Counted from the first letter of the stretch, positions 43,068 to 53,992 are shown. The stretch: DNA of 64,000 bases from Bettongia penicillata ogilbyi (GCA_023548195.1 JAJHZJ010000799.1:3052082-3116081), one strand, 5' to 3'. Program-made: numbers and translations. Notes: generated by a model from the sequence alone, not told the origin.

Positions 43068-43305
43068 TCAATGATAACAACAGCAACAGTAACATTGTAT
43101 ACAATTATATAGTATTTTGACTTACGTAAAGTTCTTACCACAGCCCTGTGGGGTAGGGAGGGCAGGTCTAAAAATGCTATTTTAAAAATGAGTGGGAAAG
43201 TGAATTTCTGGGAATAATGTAGCTAACAAATGTGAAAACTGGTGTTTGAATCCCCTTTCTCCCTAGTTCCAAATCCTGTGTTCTTTTTACTATCTCACAC
43301 TGCCT
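43068..43305 (-). repeat. MIR-type SINE
   Basis: 'aatgataacaacagcaacag', 'accacagccctgtggggtag', 'ggtgtttgaatcccctttc'. Confidence 0.65.
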
Positions 43306-43312
43306 TTATTAA

Positions 43313-43610
43313 AATCAATAGATATTTATTGATCAAAGTACTCTGCTGCACTTTGAGATGATCCAAAGTAGTATAAAACACTTGCCTTGGTCTCAAGGAG
43401 TTAATAAGGCTGTTGGAAAGAAGTGTCTTAGAAAGGCAGGGATGGTTCTATGGTCTGTGTTGTGTTGGAATAGGTTAGGGGAAATAGAGAATTATGTAGA
43501 TAAAACATTTATCAAGTGCTTATTATGTGATAGCTACTGGAGACTGAAAAACAAAATGGTCCCTCCTCTCAATGAGCTTATATTGTAATAGAGAATACAA
43601 AACAGAAAAG
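43313..43610 (-). repeat. Two L2 3' ends
   Basis: 43313-43420: 'atcaatagatatttattgatc', 'cttggtctcaaggagttaat'. 43497-43610: 'aaaacatttatcaagtgctt', 'cctcctctcaatgagcttat'. Confidence 0.65.
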
Positions 43611-43884
43611 AGAGCTTGGAATAGGAAGGGTTTATAGGGGTAAGTTGGTAGGGATAGAGGAAGGATACTTGAGAGTAGAGAGAGCTTGAAGTGAAATGAA
43701 AAGGATGGTTGGGGTCCAGGCAGGTCCCCACCAATCAGTGAAGTGGTCATCTTTATTGGTCAAACTGGCAAAGAGGTAGAGACTGGAGCCATGGAGTGAA
43801 GTGAGCAGCATGGGAGATAGCAGTAGAAAATGGGGGATTTCCATAGGATGGAATTTAGTATCCCAATCATGAATTTCTATCCAA

Positions 43885-43970
43885 TGAAATTCTACTTATC
43901 CTTTAAGGCTCAGCTCAAATGCTACCTGTTCCATGAAAGCTTCTTTGCTTTCCTCAACCTGAAAAGACAA
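43885..43970 (+). repeat. L2 3' UTR piece
   Basis: 'ctttaaggctcagctcaaatg' and 'ctacctgttccatgaaagc'. Confidence 0.65.
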
Positions 43971-44554
43971 TCCATCCTTCCTCTAACATCTTCTAGGACT
44001 TGGGATGGGAGTCCTCTACTTCTCAATTCTCTAGTTTGAGGTCTCCTTGGTTCCAATTATCCTGGCTTCCCAAAGGCTTAGCAATAGAGCATGCCCCTCG
44101 AGTTTCTCCACTCTGTGGTCAGATCTAAATCTCATTTGTCTCCTTCTTTTGGGGCATCGAGACCTTTGCTTCCTGATTCTTTATCATTGTTCACAGATTA
44201 TTTTTTGGGTAAGTCTTTCCTGACTTGCTCTTTCAGTGAAGCTTTGGGTCAGATATTTTATCCTCTAAAGGCCAACCCAGGGACAGAAAAATGGGGCAGG
44301 ACCAGCCAGCTTTCTACTCTGACTCAAGATATGACATAAGTGTTTTACCCAGGAGAGATCTAAGGTTGGAGATTTTTCATGAAAACAAGCCCTACTCAAA
44401 AAGCTTTTAGGGGGATTTCCATTTTTGACCAAATCAAGTAGAATCGTACTCTTCTCCAAGGCCCTCCAATATTCTGTCCTCAATCTCTTTTTCTTTTCTG
44501 GTCTTTCGTCATCATTCTCTTACACGTAGTCCAAATTATAACCAAAGTCATCTG
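43971..44554. other. Unassigned, possibly L2-related
   Basis: T/C-rich plus strand like a decayed L2 3' region; no motif is decisive. Confidence 0.35.
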
Positions 44555-44722
44555 CAATAGTGGATTCGGAGACAGAAGATGGGGGTTTGATTCCTGGTTC
44601 TGCCATTAGGCCCATGTGACTATAGCCAACTTACTTCCCCTTGCTGGGCATGAATTTTCCCATTTCTAAAATAATGTGGTTTGGACCATAAGTTTCCTTT
44701 CAGCTCCAAATCCTGTGATCCT
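44555..44722 (+). repeat. MIR with L3-like tail
   Basis: 'gggggtttgattcctggttc', 'ttttcccatttctaaaataatg', 'ggaccataagtttcctttcagc'. Confidence 0.8.
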
Positions 44723-44739
44723 TTCCTGGAAATCACACT

Positions 44740-45145
44740 ATTCTTTCTTGCCTCCTTCTCTATCCTTACCCAGGATGTCCTTTCCTTCACATCTCTGCCT
44801 TATTTAATCCTACCCATCCCTTAAAGTCTAATCCAATGCCTTTTGCTACAATGAAAGCTTTCCTGATTCACCACTCCCAACTTCTTATCCCAGGAAGAGG
44901 ATTCAGAACTCATCTTGAACTAGGTCTGTACCTTTTTTATCATATGATACCTGGTCAAAAGTGGGCAGATGGGAGATGGGAATCCTCAATTCTTATCACA
45001 TACCACCTTGTAGTGTAGTGATCTCTGTGTATGACTAGAGTATAAGCTTTGGGAAGATTGGAAACGTGTATTTCTCACAGGCTCTAGCACACAGTCTTAC
45101 AGCAAATAAATGACCAATAAATCTTTACTTGATGGATTAATGAAT
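44740..45145 (+). repeat. L2 LINE 3' region
   Basis: 'cttaaagtctaatccaatgc', 'gtataagctttgggaagattgg', 'ctctagcacacagtcttac', 'aataaatgaccaataaatc'. Confidence 0.7.
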
Positions 45146-45670
45146 AGATAGATCCTGCCTCTTCCACTTACTACCTTACCTACTTTCCACTTGCAACCTA
45201 CTTTCCACTTACCTGCATGACCAAGTTACTTAATCCTCTCCTGGTATAAATTTTATAATTTGTAAAATGAGGAAGTTGGATGAGATGGCTTCTAGGATTC
45301 CTTCCAAATCTTAATCTGTGGACCTAAGAAAACAAAATTGGAATTGACCCACTGAAATAACCAGGCCTTGTTTCCTACCTTCCTGTTCCCGTACTTGGCT
45401 TCTCTTCTGCCATACCATCTGACCAAACTTGTCTAGCTACCTCTTCAACACTAGAGTGTTCAGAGTGGCGAGAAGGTCTTCTCTTACTCTCCATATTTGG
45501 AAAAAAGATGGTGGTAAAAGGAAAAGATTTGGAGTCAGAAACTCTGGGTTTGAATAGAAGGTCTGCTGCATGCTACCTGTGAGCTTTAGACAATCACCTA
45601 ACCTCTGTAGGCCTCATTTTCTGCTTCTAAAAAATGAGAGACTGGGACCAGATGATCTACACGCATTCTT
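45146..45670 (+). repeat. Two MIR copies with L3-like ends
   Basis: 45146-45325: 'atgaccaagttacttaatcc' to 'aggattccttccaaatc'; it holds a small local duplication of 'acctactttccactt'. 45515-45670: 'gatttggagtcagaaactctgg' to 'ggaccagatgatctac'. Confidence 0.72.
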
Positions 45671-45779
45671 TATTTTCATTCCAGTTGGGTCCTGCACTCC
45701 CTCAGAGATAGGTAGTTAAGCCCTGGATTGACCCCATAAAGAGGGCATAGATTTGTGAGGGATATGGCACAAGGTTTTT

Positions 45780-45903
45780 TTTTTAATTTAATATTTTACT
45801 TTTTTTACAATTACATGTCAAAACAATCGTAACATTTTTCTTTTCAAAATTCGAGCTCCAGATTCTCTTCTTTGCCTTCTCCTCTGATAGAAGTTAGGCA
45901 TGC
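45780..45903 (-). repeat. Short L1 3'-end insertion with TSD
   Basis: Minus strand, heavily 5'-truncated L1 ('acaattacatgtcaaaacaatc', 'tcaaaattcgagctccagat'). Flanked by perfect 14-bp GGCACAAGGTTTTT at 45766-45779 and 45904-45917. The nick site implied on the complementary strand (TTTTT/AT) resembles the L1 endonuclease preference. Confidence 0.88.
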
Positions 45904-46114
45904 GGCACAAGGTTTTTATCCAGCCTGGGCTCATTCTCAGCACAAAGGAGTCTGGATTTTGGAGAGATGGCTCATAAAAAGGACTTTTCCAAAATGGGCA
46001 GGGGTGGGTGTTTATGGGGCATAAACTGAAAGCCTGGGTTTAAGTGGAACCCTAGGAGTGGGTGTTGTCAAAGTTGCCCTCATCCTACGACTTTCTGTCA
46101 AATGGACGTTCCTA

Positions 46115-46650
46115 AGGTACAGAGGTCTGACTGTATCATTCTGCTCAGAAATCTTTTAGTGGCTTCCTATTGCCTCCAGGGCACAATGCAGGTGCCCCAG
46201 ACTGCCACTTAGGACCCTCCAAGATCTGATTTCCACCTAGTTTTCCAGACTTATTTTCTCTTACTTCCCCTCACGGACTTTGTTCTGGCCACTCTGGATC
46301 AGCTGTTCCCTGCTCAGTGTATTCTGTTTCCCATCTTTGACCTTTTGCCCAGGCTGCCCTTCCCCATCTGCAGTGAACTTTCCACTGACTCCCTTTGGAT
46401 TAGAAACCTTTTCTTCCTTCAGTGTTTGGCTCAGGTTTCCCATCGTAAGGGAAACATCTTCTAACTTTACTTCCTCCCACCCAGCTGAAGATGCTCTCAG
46501 CCCCTTCCCATGACCCTATATATTTAGGTGTATACAATCTTACCCCTTTGGCAGAATGCAAGGTCTAGTTTTTGCTTATATGTTTGTATTTCAAACCTTC
46601 AAGCAGGGCTTTTCATATGGTAAACTTTTAATAAATGCTGATGGGCTAGG
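46115..46650 (+). repeat. L2 LINE 3' region, ~535 bp
   Basis: Well-ordered L2: 'cttcctattgcctccagggc', 'ccctccaagatctgatttcc', 'ctcacggactttgttctggcc', 'gaatgcaaggtctag', and the end 'taaacttttaataaatgctg'. Confidence 0.85.
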
Positions 46651-46714
46651 TTTGAGATAGGAAAGACACTCTGGGGTTTATTCTTAAGCAGTGTTTCCCT
46701 AATTGGAGTGACAC

Positions 46715-46828
46715 AGTAGTAGCTCTCTCTCTTTCTCTCTCTCTTTTTCTCTCGGTCTCTTTCCCTCTCCCTCTCCGTCTCCCTTGTCGTCCCCCCCCCC
46801 CCTTTCTCTCTCTCTCTCTCTCTCTCTG
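46715..46828. repeat. Imperfect CT microsatellite with 14-C run
   Basis: CT/CTTT tract, a run of about 14 C near 46788-46802, then CT again. Confidence 0.95.
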
Positions 46829-46844
46829 CTGTCACCTTTATAGG

Positions 46845-46935
46845 CTTCTGAGAACTGGAAGGAACTTTAGAGATCATCTGGTCCAACTTGCTTTACAAAT
46901 GAGAAGCCCAAGTCTCAGAAATGTCACACAGGTAG
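46845..46935 (-). repeat. MIR/L3-tail SINE piece
   Basis: 'gaactggaaggaactttagag', 'atcatctggtccaacttgc'. Confidence 0.75.
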
Positions 46936-47530
46936 GAGGTGACTGACTGGCTCCAGAGGCAGCTTCCTCTCCACTGCCTTTGTTTTGAGTCAGGCTGATC
47001 TCAAAGCTGGCCTTTGAAAGCTGAAAGTCACTCACAAGTGTTTAGGTGAGCCCAGAACTTTCTTCTTCAGGTCTGAATAGGTTATTGAGTGGCACTTGGG
47101 TCAGGGTTGGGCATTGAGGTTGAAATGGAGTGTGGGTAGTATTCCTCTGGACAGAAACTTTCTTGTCTGGAGAGCTTTACATATCAGAGTCGGGGGTTTG
47201 GGGGGGGGAGTGGGAGTTGGGAGAATATTGGAGAAGGGGCTAGGCCAGGAGCAGGGGCTGAGTGGGTGGGGACACTGGGGAAATGCCTTGGGGTTTCTGT
47301 CCATTTAGGCATTACACAAATCTCAGGAATTCTTTTCCCTCTATTCACCCCTGTTCTGAGTTCCACCTTTTGTGTTGTCTGGTGAAAGGGTCAGGGCTCC
47401 TCTCCAGGGGCCTTTTGGCTCAGAAGCTGTGGGCTGGGACATCCCCTCCCTGGCTCTAGGTGTCCCTGGGAACAGGCCTTGTCTTGCCTCCAGGAACTCT
47501 ATGAATTTCCTTTCCTGGTACCACAGCAGA
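46936..47530. other. Unique stretch with a G-run cluster
   Basis: 47192-47221 holds G5-TTT-G9-AGT-G3-AGTT-G3, a potential G-quadruplex on plus. No repeat or gene. Confidence 0.45.
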
Positions 47531-47534
47531 ACTC

Positions 47535-47581
47535 TATATAAGGGAAGGAAAGAGCAAACAGAGGCCCAGAGCTCAGAAGGG
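47535..47581 (+). promoter_or_regulatory. Possible TATA promoter and tiny first exon
   Basis: TATATAAGG at 47535-47543 is a good TATA box. A start about 30 bp on (near 47566) would give a very short exon ending at AAGGG|GTGAGTGG (donor at 47582). Repeat-free. Inferred from signal order only; no acceptor partner was found. Confidence 0.18.
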
Positions 47582-47767
47582 GTGAGTGGGCCAGGCATAT
47601 TTGGGAGGGAGAGGCCCAGGGAGGGAGCAGAGCTGGGGTGACAGAAGCCATGGCAGCCACTCTAAGATACTGTTATTCCTCCTTCCCTTCTGTCTCAGAG
47701 ACTGGAGGTACAGGTGAGAGAATGGAGGTGTTGTTGACACTATCCATTAACTCACCCCTAGGTGAGC

Positions 47768-48185
47768 TGAAAGGACCTTACCAATCACATATTCTAACAT
47801 CTTCAATTTACAGATGAAGACATTTAAAGCAGTGCCTTCTCAGGTCACATAAACAGCACATCCAGAATTTAAACCCCGGTTCTTTAACTCTAAAACCAAT
47901 CTCAGAGGCTCAGTTTCCTCAACTGTAAAACATGGGAATAAGGTATTCCCTTCAAAATCAGAGTGGGGGGGATTTGAACTCAGGATCTAGTCAAAGTTAA
48001 GACAAAGGGGTAAGCAGAGAAGGATGATACATAAGAATGGAGCTTATGATTTAGAGGTGAAAGGTTGATACTTTACCATTTTGCAGATGAGAAAGCTGAG
48101 GTATATTAAGGCCAAGTGATTTGTCCAGTGTCACACAGGTCATGGTTTGAATGCAGATCCTTCACTTTCTTTCCACTACCCTATC
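47768..48185 (-). repeat. MIR pieces (-,+,-)
   Basis: 47768-47905 minus ('catcttcaatttacagatgaag'), 47905-47955 plus ('ggctcagtttcctcaactg'), 48055-48185 minus ('cattttgcagatgagaaagc', 'gtcacacaggtcatgg'). Confidence 0.65.
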
Positions 48186-48949
48186 ATTGTTTATTATTAG
48201 AATACCTGCTGTCTCCTTCAAGGTTACCTGTTGCATATAAAACTCTTCTTTTCTCTTTTTTCTAGTCCATTGTACCTCCACTTACCAGCTGCTTAAGTTT
48301 CATAGAGGACTTCTAGTCTGTACTTGCCTGCATGTTGATGGGATTAGATGTATCAGGCTTCTTTGTTATCAAAATGATGTTTGACCCTTGACTGGTGTGT
48401 GAATCAGGTAGCACCCTCTGGGATGCCCATGAAATCAGGTTCAATCTTCTCTTGTCCTCAGTTGACAGGGCATCTCTAGACTCACTGAGGGTAGCACAGA
48501 GATTCAAGAGATAGCAAGCAGCCAGCTCTCTAGTCCCGGGCCTAGAAGAATGAACAGAATGGGTGGAACTGTGGTGAAGGCTGGCTCCTCTTGGAAGGGA
48601 AAGGAAACCAGTGGACAGATCCTGGGTTTGTCACAAAGCTGGACTGAGTGTGGCAGCTGGGGTGTAGTACCCTTCTTATGAAGCACATGGAGGAGCAAGG
48701 CAAGAAGGGGATCCTCCAATTTCCCAGTCCCTTGGCTCTGATTACTCCCACTATCTCCCCCTTTCTTTTGCTTTTTCACATAAAGAATGACAGTTGTGTT
48801 GGCTCTTCCTAATCCCATCCTCATCTCAGCACCTTAGCACTATATAGCAACTAGGGGTCTTCAGAAACCGGGAAAGCCCCTCCTCTACGTCTAACTCCCA
48901 GGTAGCCCCAACCAGAGGGCTGTGTCTGAGCACACCCACCATGCCAAGT
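48186..48949. other. Unique stretch, no gene recognised
   Basis: Adjacent minus frames (48313-48507 and 48504-48824) abut, but neither has a domain I recognise. Not called. Confidence 0.4.
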
Positions 48950-49085
48950 ATGTACACTTAAAGTAGAATGTAAGTCCTGAGGGCAAGAGCTATTTTACTT
49001 TTCACTTTGTGTCAGCTCCTAGCATAGGTCCTTTAGTTCTTGACTTGTCCAGTGCTTGTGAATTGGTTGATTGATTGATTGACTA
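48950..49085 (+). repeat. L2 LINE 3' end
   Basis: 'gaatgtaagtcctgagggcaag', 'gtgcttgtgaattggttgat' and a TGATT repeat. Confidence 0.75.
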
Positions 49086-49320
49086 AGGCAACTGGGTGTC
49101 ACAAAGAATAGGGCACTAGATCTAGAGTCAAGATAGACCTGAGTTCAAATATAGTCTCAGATATTTACTGGCTATGATCAAGGGCAAGTCACTTAATCTC
49201 TGCTTGCATCAATTTCCTCATTTGTAAAATGGATATAATAATAATAGCATCTCCTTCCCAGGGTTGTTGGGAAGATCAAATTAGGTAAAAGTGCTGTGTT
49301 AATGCTAGCTATTATTGCTA
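49086..49320 (+). repeat. Marsupial MIR-type SINE
   Basis: 'ggcaactgggtgtcacaaag', 'agacctgagttcaaatatag', 'caagtcacttaatctctgc', 'cccagggttgttgggaag'. Confidence 0.82.
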
Positions 49321-49659
49321 GTGGTAGTATGGTGGGAGGATCAGGTCTCATCTCAATGGCTCCCCTTGAGAAGACAGTGAGAAAAGAAGGAGTAGGGAAA
49401 ACAAATACTTCCTTTCCTCAGAAGGGTGAGGGATTAGGGTAGGAGATGGACTTGAGCATGTGGCCCCAAGCTCTGTGCATTACATGGGTGTCTGTTTCTG
49501 AGCAGTGTGAGGAGGAGCTGGAAAATATATGCTGAGGGATGGGGGAGACGACTTCCCTTTCCCTCTTCAGCTGTCTAGTCTCAGGCCTGTGGGTGTGGGT
49601 ACCCTTCAGGGAGAAGAGTCATTACATGCTGGGGTCATTGTGGAAGGGCGAGTGTTCCT

Positions 49660-49822
49660 TAGATTGAGGAAGTTAGAAGTGACAATCTCTAAGATCCCCT
49701 TCCAGATATGATTTCTGTATTTCATGTTCCAAGGCAGTGGGGTACAGTGAGTCTGGAGTCAGAGGACTTTCTTGTGTGATATTGGTCAAAATCACTTCCC
49801 TGAGCCTCAGTTTCCTTGTGTG
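49660..49822 (+). repeat. L3-tail piece and MIR fragment
   Basis: 49660-49720: 'gacaatctctaagatcccc'. 49733-49822: 'gtctggagtcagaggac', 'gagcctcagtttccttgtg'. Confidence 0.6.
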
Positions 49823-49910
49823 TCACTCCGTGTTTAAGAAATACTTTCTTTCACTTCCAATTCTCTTTCTCTCCTTTCTTCCCTCTCTGCATATTACTTT
49901 CTCCTCTTTC

Positions 49911-49998
49911 TTCCTCCCTCCCTCCCTCCCTTCCTTCCTTCCTTCCTTCCTTCCTTCCTTCCTTCCTTCCTTCCTTCCTTCCTTCCTTCCGTCCTTCC
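49911..49998. repeat. (TTCC)n microsatellite with TCCC head
   Basis: TCCC units, then about 17 TTCC units with one GTCC variant near 49990. Ser/Pro/Leu and Arg/Lys/Glu frames through it are artefacts. Confidence 0.97.
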
Positions 49999-50775
49999 TC
50001 TGTCCAGATCTAGATCACTAGATGAGACATCATGCTCTGGTGCCTTGTATTTCAAGGATGGGGTCGAATCAGGTGGGATGCAGGATTGTGCTCCAGAAGC
50101 ATCCCTTCTGGCCTGGGACACAGGCCCCTCTCATTGTGTCTTTTGGAGAGTGAGTGGGGCCCCTTGTATGGAAAGGGCTTGGAGATTCTGAGAGCAAGTG
50201 GAGGAAGATGAGAAGGGCAGGGAGCTGCTGCCTACCACTAAACATGTTAGAGAGTCCATCCTTGCCCTCCTTCTGCGGAGGCTTGGGTACCCCAGCCTTT
50301 TCTCTGCCCCCTTTCAGGTTCTTAGCTCTGTCTCCCAGATCTTCTACTATATATTTGTCTCCTTCAGACCATGAATGCTTAGGAACACTTAAGGACCAAT
50401 CCTCTGTCTTCTGAGTTGAATCTGTATTCAGTGCCATGTGTCTGGAGGCTTTCAGTACGTATTTACTGATGGTTTGGTTGACATTGAACACTGTGGCTCC
50501 TGCTGTGGTTTAGGATTATTCTGCCTTCTCAGTGGTCGAATTCCCTTTTCTTCCTGGCTTTTTCTCAATGCCCTCTTAACTGGTGGTTGCCAAGAAGGGA
50601 GGGAAGACCAGTTCTCAGAGATAACACTGTCCCCAATTTGAGACCCAAACTAGACGAAGAGTCTTGCTCAGGGTTCAAGGGCTAGAGCCAGGACCTGGGT
50701 ATCCTTTGAATGCTACTTTCCTTGGGGTGGTGTCTGACTGAGCAAGTATAACTCTAGGCTCCCACCTCTCCTAGC
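49999..50775. other. Unique stretch, no gene
   Basis: No repeat family. A 140-codon minus frame (50069-50491) and an 86-codon plus frame overlap; neither has a domain. Confidence 0.4.
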
Positions 50776-50779
50776 CCTG

Positions 50780-51100
50780 ACCCCATAGCTTAATGTTATG
50801 TGCCACCCTTGGCCTGGAGAAGGATTTAAAGGACGGGACCAAAAGAGGCAGGATGCCTGAACGTGCTCTCAAGCACCCCTGGAGTATGTGAAACAGAGAA
50901 CACCAGCATGGCAGGGGGCCCTCACCCTCCCTGGCACATTCTAAGCCCTTAGAGCGGGTGGACAGGGGCCAGAGCCGCCGGAGGGAAGGAGAGGGCCTTT
51001 TAAGGAAACATTTCTCCATTAAAAGAAAAAAAAAAAAGAAAGAGAAGAAACACCCAAACAGAAAACAAAGCCGGAGGTCCGGCCAGCATGGAATGCACAG
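50780..51100. promoter_or_regulatory. Candidate SRF/TEAD-type regulatory block
   Basis: Repeat-free and CpG-bearing. A perfect CArG box CCTTTTAAGG lies at 50996-51005, TGGAATG (TEAD/M-CAT) at 51089-51095, and a CCGGA-GG-TCCGG hairpin at 51071-51082, with an A-rich patch between. CArG plus M-CAT is a combination known from muscle and cytoskeletal gene control. Function here is inferred. Confidence 0.25.
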
Positions 51101-51491
51101 CTGTAGGGTGGAGGGATGGAGAAGACTGCTGGAGAGCAGTGGGTCATGAGTGGAACCCAGACATCTGGGTGCCTGACCTTGGTCACTCTCTATCTTCTCT
51201 GTGGGACCACCTCTTTCCTAAAACAACTTTCCTCTCATGCCTTGCCCCATCTCTCTTCCCCACACCCCCCATTCAGATACTTTGTCCTAAGATCTCAGTA
51301 GAAATCCTGGAGAAATGGAGTAAGGGAACGCTTGAGCCAAGCTCTCAACCTTGGAGACAGTCCCTTCATCTTTCTTTTTTAAGATGAGATATCCATTTTT
51401 TCCCACCCATTTCAGAAGACTTCTATTATTGTTCTATCCCTCTCCCCTGCCCCCACCTTAAATAAAGTCATCTTCCCCAATCCCAACTCAC
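51101..51491. other. Unique stretch, no call
   Basis: C/T-rich; the 99-codon plus frame has no domain. Confidence 0.4.
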
Positions 51492-51685
51492 AGAATTTGG
51501 AACTAAAAAAAGGCCTTAACAGTTTATGTAGTTCAATTTCTCATTGTAAAGAGGAGGAAACTGAGGCCTACGGAGGAGGAGGGGAAATGAGCAAGGCCAT
51601 ACAGGTAGGAGGAAGCAGAGCTATGATTTGAATCCAATTCTTTGACTCCAAATCTAATATTCTTCTCATGACTGCACTATAGTGA
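51492..51685 (-). repeat. MIR-type SINE
   Basis: 'gaggaggaaactgaggcctac', 'gccatacaggtaggaggaag', 'tttgaatccaattctttgac'. Confidence 0.75.
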
Positions 51686-52280
51686 CATCTCCAAATCCCC
51701 AAGATTTTTAAAAAAAATCTTCATTTTATCACAAGAGTAAAAGTAATCTTTATAGAAAGAGATTTCAGGGAGATGGGGTGGTTTCTAAAATCTGACTTCA
51801 TTGTTGTCCTTTGGTTTGGAAGGTGTGGGCTGTTAACTTAGAGAGTGATCCTGGAAGACCTTCCTCTCCTCCCGCCCCACTCTTTCCTTCCCCAGGTGTA
51901 GTGGGATCGGGGGTTGGGGTGGTGGTGGTATGGTCAAAGGCTTCTTTAAGGGAGAAAATGAGTCCTAGATAGCTGACCTAAGCTAAGATTAGAACTCATA
52001 GACCCAGAGTTTAGGTTGTAGGGTTTGCTGCTCTTAGCAAAACTTGTTCTTCATGACCAGGGGAGAGAAAGACAGAGGAAAGGAGGTGACAGAGCAGGGG
52101 GCTGTCTATCGAAATGGGCTTCACCTACACACTTGGAGCCATCCTAGGCAAAAGGGTGGAGAGGTCTGATCTGGCTGCGTCAGGCTAGAGCCAGCTCCTA
52201 ACTCCCCAGACCTTTTCTTACCTACCTTTCTGGGTATCCCTCCCACACTTGGCTCTTTTCCTGACCTGTTGTCTAAATTG
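51686..52280. other. Unique stretch, no gene
   Basis: A GGGG/GGT motif cluster lies at 51905-51930. Nothing else. Confidence 0.4.
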
Positions 52281-52473
52281 GGGGCTCTTAATCTTGTCTC
52301 TGTGTTGCCCTTTTGGCAGTGTGCTAAAGGCTGTGGATCCCTTCTCAGAATGTTTTCGATAATTGATGGATTTGCTAAATTTCAGTTACAGGTTAGTGAC
52401 AATAAAGATGTGATGGTTTTCTTATCCAAGTTTATGGGTTCCCCTGAAATCTATAATCTAGGTTAAGAGCCCT
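52281..52473 (+). repeat. TTCTTAACC-family short element
   Basis: Left GGGGCTCTTAATC, 'gatcccttctcagaatg', 'gctaaatttcagttacagg', right GGTTAAGAGCCC (52461-52472). Confidence 0.72.
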
Positions 52474-53199
52474 CAGCCTAGAGGCAAAAGGGGAAAAAAA
52501 GAGAGATCTTTATTCTTTGGGAAGTGCATTTACCTAAGTGCCTTTATTCATGAGCAAGTACCATGAATAGTAAGGATGATGATCCTTTTCTAAGGTCCCT
52601 TTGATTTCTGGTCTCACAGAATTTCTCTGGAGGAAACTCATTGCACAGAAAGGGAAACTATAGCCCAGTTATACGGGTTGCCCTGGAGTCCCAGTTATTG
52701 GACAAGGCTGAGCTGGTGTCTCAAGTCTATCGTTTTACTGAGTGTGTGACTCTGATGAACTACCCTTTTAGGTCTTATTTTCCTCAAGTTTAAAATGAAA
52801 TGGATGGAGCTGGGTGATCACTGAACATTTGTGAGCTTGTAGCAGGGCTGAGATAAGAACTGAGGAGTTTTGGATGCCTAGACAGAGGCTCTTTGCATTG
52901 ATTTCTTCCCACAGTCACCTAGTACCACCAATGTGTGGGGTCTGCCCTGTCAGCATTGGTGTAGGGGCTGCTCTGGGTCTCTTTAATGTGCTTGCCTGGC
53001 ATGATCTAGATTGTGGTCAGTGGTCAGATCCAAGTAGGATCTTCCAGGGACCAGGCTGGAGGGACAGGTCCAAGGGACTGGAATAAAAAGGAAACCTTTC
53101 CCTTGCTTTGTTCAGAGCCTGGGATGCTGGGACAGCAGCTGAGTTGGATGGGCTCACACCCGTCTCCACATCTGCCTGTTTTTGTCCCTTGTCTCACAG
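52474..53199. other. Unique, with weak MIR traces
   Basis: 52620-52830 has MIR-like words ('ggaaactatagcccag', 'cctcaagtttaaaatg') too eroded to call. No gene. Confidence 0.4.
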
Positions 53200-53510
53200 A
53201 CATTCAGCTGGAGGTCGGTGCTGAGGCTGAGGCAGGGCAGTTGCCTATGATGTGACCGGCCACAGCTTGTGCCCAGCGCTGGCTCCTAGGCTCGCTTGCC
53301 AGAGAGAAAGTCTCCCCCTTCGTCCCCCTTCTCTGCCGGCTGGCCTGGGGAATCAGAGCCAAGGTTGAGAAGTGAGCTCCAAGAAAAACGTGTCCTGGGC
53401 TGGAAATAAAGAACAAGTCGAGAGTCTCTGATAAATGGCCCTGCTAATTGTCAGGATAATGGCTTGGCTGCTCTAACTGGCGGGGGTAATGTTATCACAA
53501 GCAGTGGAGA
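53200..53510. promoter_or_regulatory. Candidate GATA-rich regulatory block
   Basis: Repeat-free. TGATAA (53429-53434), CTAATTG (53444-53450), GGATAA (53454-53459) and TTATCA (53492-53497, a TGATAA complement) fall within 70 bp, a dense GATA/homeodomain cluster. Function inferred from motifs. Confidence 0.25.
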
Positions 53511-53514
53511 GCTC

Positions 53515-53700
53515 CCTCCCTCTCCCTGTCCCTGTGTTTCTCTGCCTCTTTGTATGTCTCTGTCTTCCTTTCTCTCTTTCTCTCTCCCTTTCTCTGCCTT
53601 CTCCCCTTCCGTCCTGTCCTCTCCCACCCTCTCCCTTTTTCTCCCCTCTTTCCCCTCCTCTCCCTTCCTCTTCTTCCCTCCTTTCCCCCTGATCAAATGG
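53515..53700. repeat. Polypyrimidine (CT-rich) tract
   Basis: Irregular CTCTCC/CCTTTC sequence. Frames in it are low-complexity. Confidence 0.85.
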
Positions 53701-53992
53701 CCTATTTGTGCAGTGTCTGGGAGATAGGAGGTGCTTAACAAATGCTTGGGTTTTCTTCCTTCTGTCTCACTCTCAATCTGACTGAATTTTACTATGGCTA
53801 ATGATCCTGGCGATGTGGGGCAGCAGAGAGAGGCCTGAGTTTGCCCCCATCTTCCACTGCTTACCACTTGTGGGACTCTGGACAAATCCCTCAGCCTCTC
53901 TCTCTGGGCCTTATTTTCCTCTTATGTAAAATGAGGTGGCTGGATTTGATGGCCTCTGAGGTCCCTGCCAACTCTAAGTCTATAATCTTATT
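53701..53992 (+). repeat. L2 3' end and MIR with L3-like tail
   Basis: 53701-53762: 'gtgcagtgtctgggagataggagg' and 'tgcttaacaaatgcttgg'. 53808-53992: 'cttaccacttgtgggactctgg' to 'gaggtccctgccaactc'. Confidence 0.78.

Noticed and set aside
48313..48824. Two abutting minus-strand frames resembling a small operon
   Set aside because: The genome is mammalian; neither frame has a domain, and no promoter or splice signals support them.
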